A DNA stretch of 6,657 nt, taken from the NCBI GenBank assembly GCA_023700845.1, contig JAMPYD010000110.1:1-6657 (forward strand). Direction: 5' to 3'. A program made the translations under genes and the position numbers. The notes beneath the pieces are model-generated. The model worked only from the letters and a program-made list of their open reading frames with translations. It was not told the origin of the DNA and did not search any database. Source of the stretch: Elusimicrobiota bacterium (lineage in GTDB: Bacteria; Elusimicrobiota; Elusimicrobia; UBA1565; UBA9628). Positions 6,635-6,657 of this stretch are shown in pieces; position 1 is the stretch's first letter; each line of letters begins with the position of its first letter.

Positions 6635-6657
6635 AAGCCCCTCAGGGATTCATTCCA

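Larger units (their letters stand above)
6552..6657. repeat. 106-nt palindromic element with three-way-junction fold (REP/IS200-derived or structured RNA)
   Basis: The ends form an inverted repeat. Positions 6552-6565 (TGGAATGAATCCCT) pair perfectly with 6644-6657, then a 2x2 mismatch, then GGGG 6568-6571 with CCCC 6638-6641, giving 18 of 20 paired. Enclosed are hairpin A (6574-6579 with 6585-6590, loop ATCGA) and hairpin B (6594-6634). Together they can fold as a three-way junction. Each arm also has a small alternative hairpin; the left one closes a C(TTCG)G tetraloop at 6564-6569. The element begins 36 nt after the PorV-like stop and has no meaningful open frame. Size, dense pairing and intergenic position fit a REP-type or small non-autonomous IS200/IS605-derived element, but a structured RNA is possible. 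The right end coincides with the window edge, so the true boundary is unknown. Confidence 0.6.

Noticed and set aside
6552..6657. Integron attC site
   Set aside because: Size and palindromy fit, but no GTTRRRY/RYYYAAC core sites are present at the ends and there is no integrase or cassette array in view.

Overview
The window is a GC-rich bacterial segment. All of its genes lie on the + strand and are packed head to tail, with 1-nt and 4-nt overlaps and one 36-nt gap. It holds the last 16 codons of an unidentified gene, a tRNA nucleotidyltransferase/poly(A) polymerase-family gene with an HD domain (52-1563), a 1310-residue secreted multidomain protein (1600-5532), a PorV/PorQ-like outer-membrane protein (5529-6515), and a strongly structured palindromic element at the right edge (6552-6657). 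The combination of LamG modules, alternating Fn3 modules with W-x-W strands, a FlgD-Ig/type IX-sorting-like C-terminus and a PorV-family neighbour fits Elusimicrobiota or a related high-GC Gram-negative lineage. That assignment is an inference from remembered architecture, not from a database comparison.

Left third: the nucleotidyltransferase is a housekeeping RNA enzyme that keeps its N-terminal catalytic motifs and a full set of candidate HD-domain metal ligands. It starts inside the stop codon of the upstream gene, so the two are probably transcribed together.

Middle: the large protein has a signal peptide, an unrecognised Cys-rich N-terminal domain, a LamG/concanavalin-like domain, a Ser/Thr/Tyr-rich segment, four Fn3-like modules arranged A-B-A-B, a second LamG domain, a ZU5-like beta region with a possible calcium loop, and a C-terminal FlgD-Ig-like domain related to type IX sorting domains. 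It overlaps the PorV-like gene by ATGA. PorV carries type IX cargo to attachment or release in Bacteroidota, so the pair looks like an exported surface protein with a dedicated or coupled outer-membrane partner.

Right end: 36 nt after the last stop codon begins a 106-nt sequence with an 18/20 terminal inverted repeat enclosing two further hairpins, so it can fold as a three-way junction. It looks like a REP-type or IS200/IS605-derived palindromic element, or a structured RNA. It reaches the last base of the window and may continue beyond it. It is the least explained part of the window. No tRNA, rRNA, CRISPR array, transposase gene or clear intrinsic terminator was seen.
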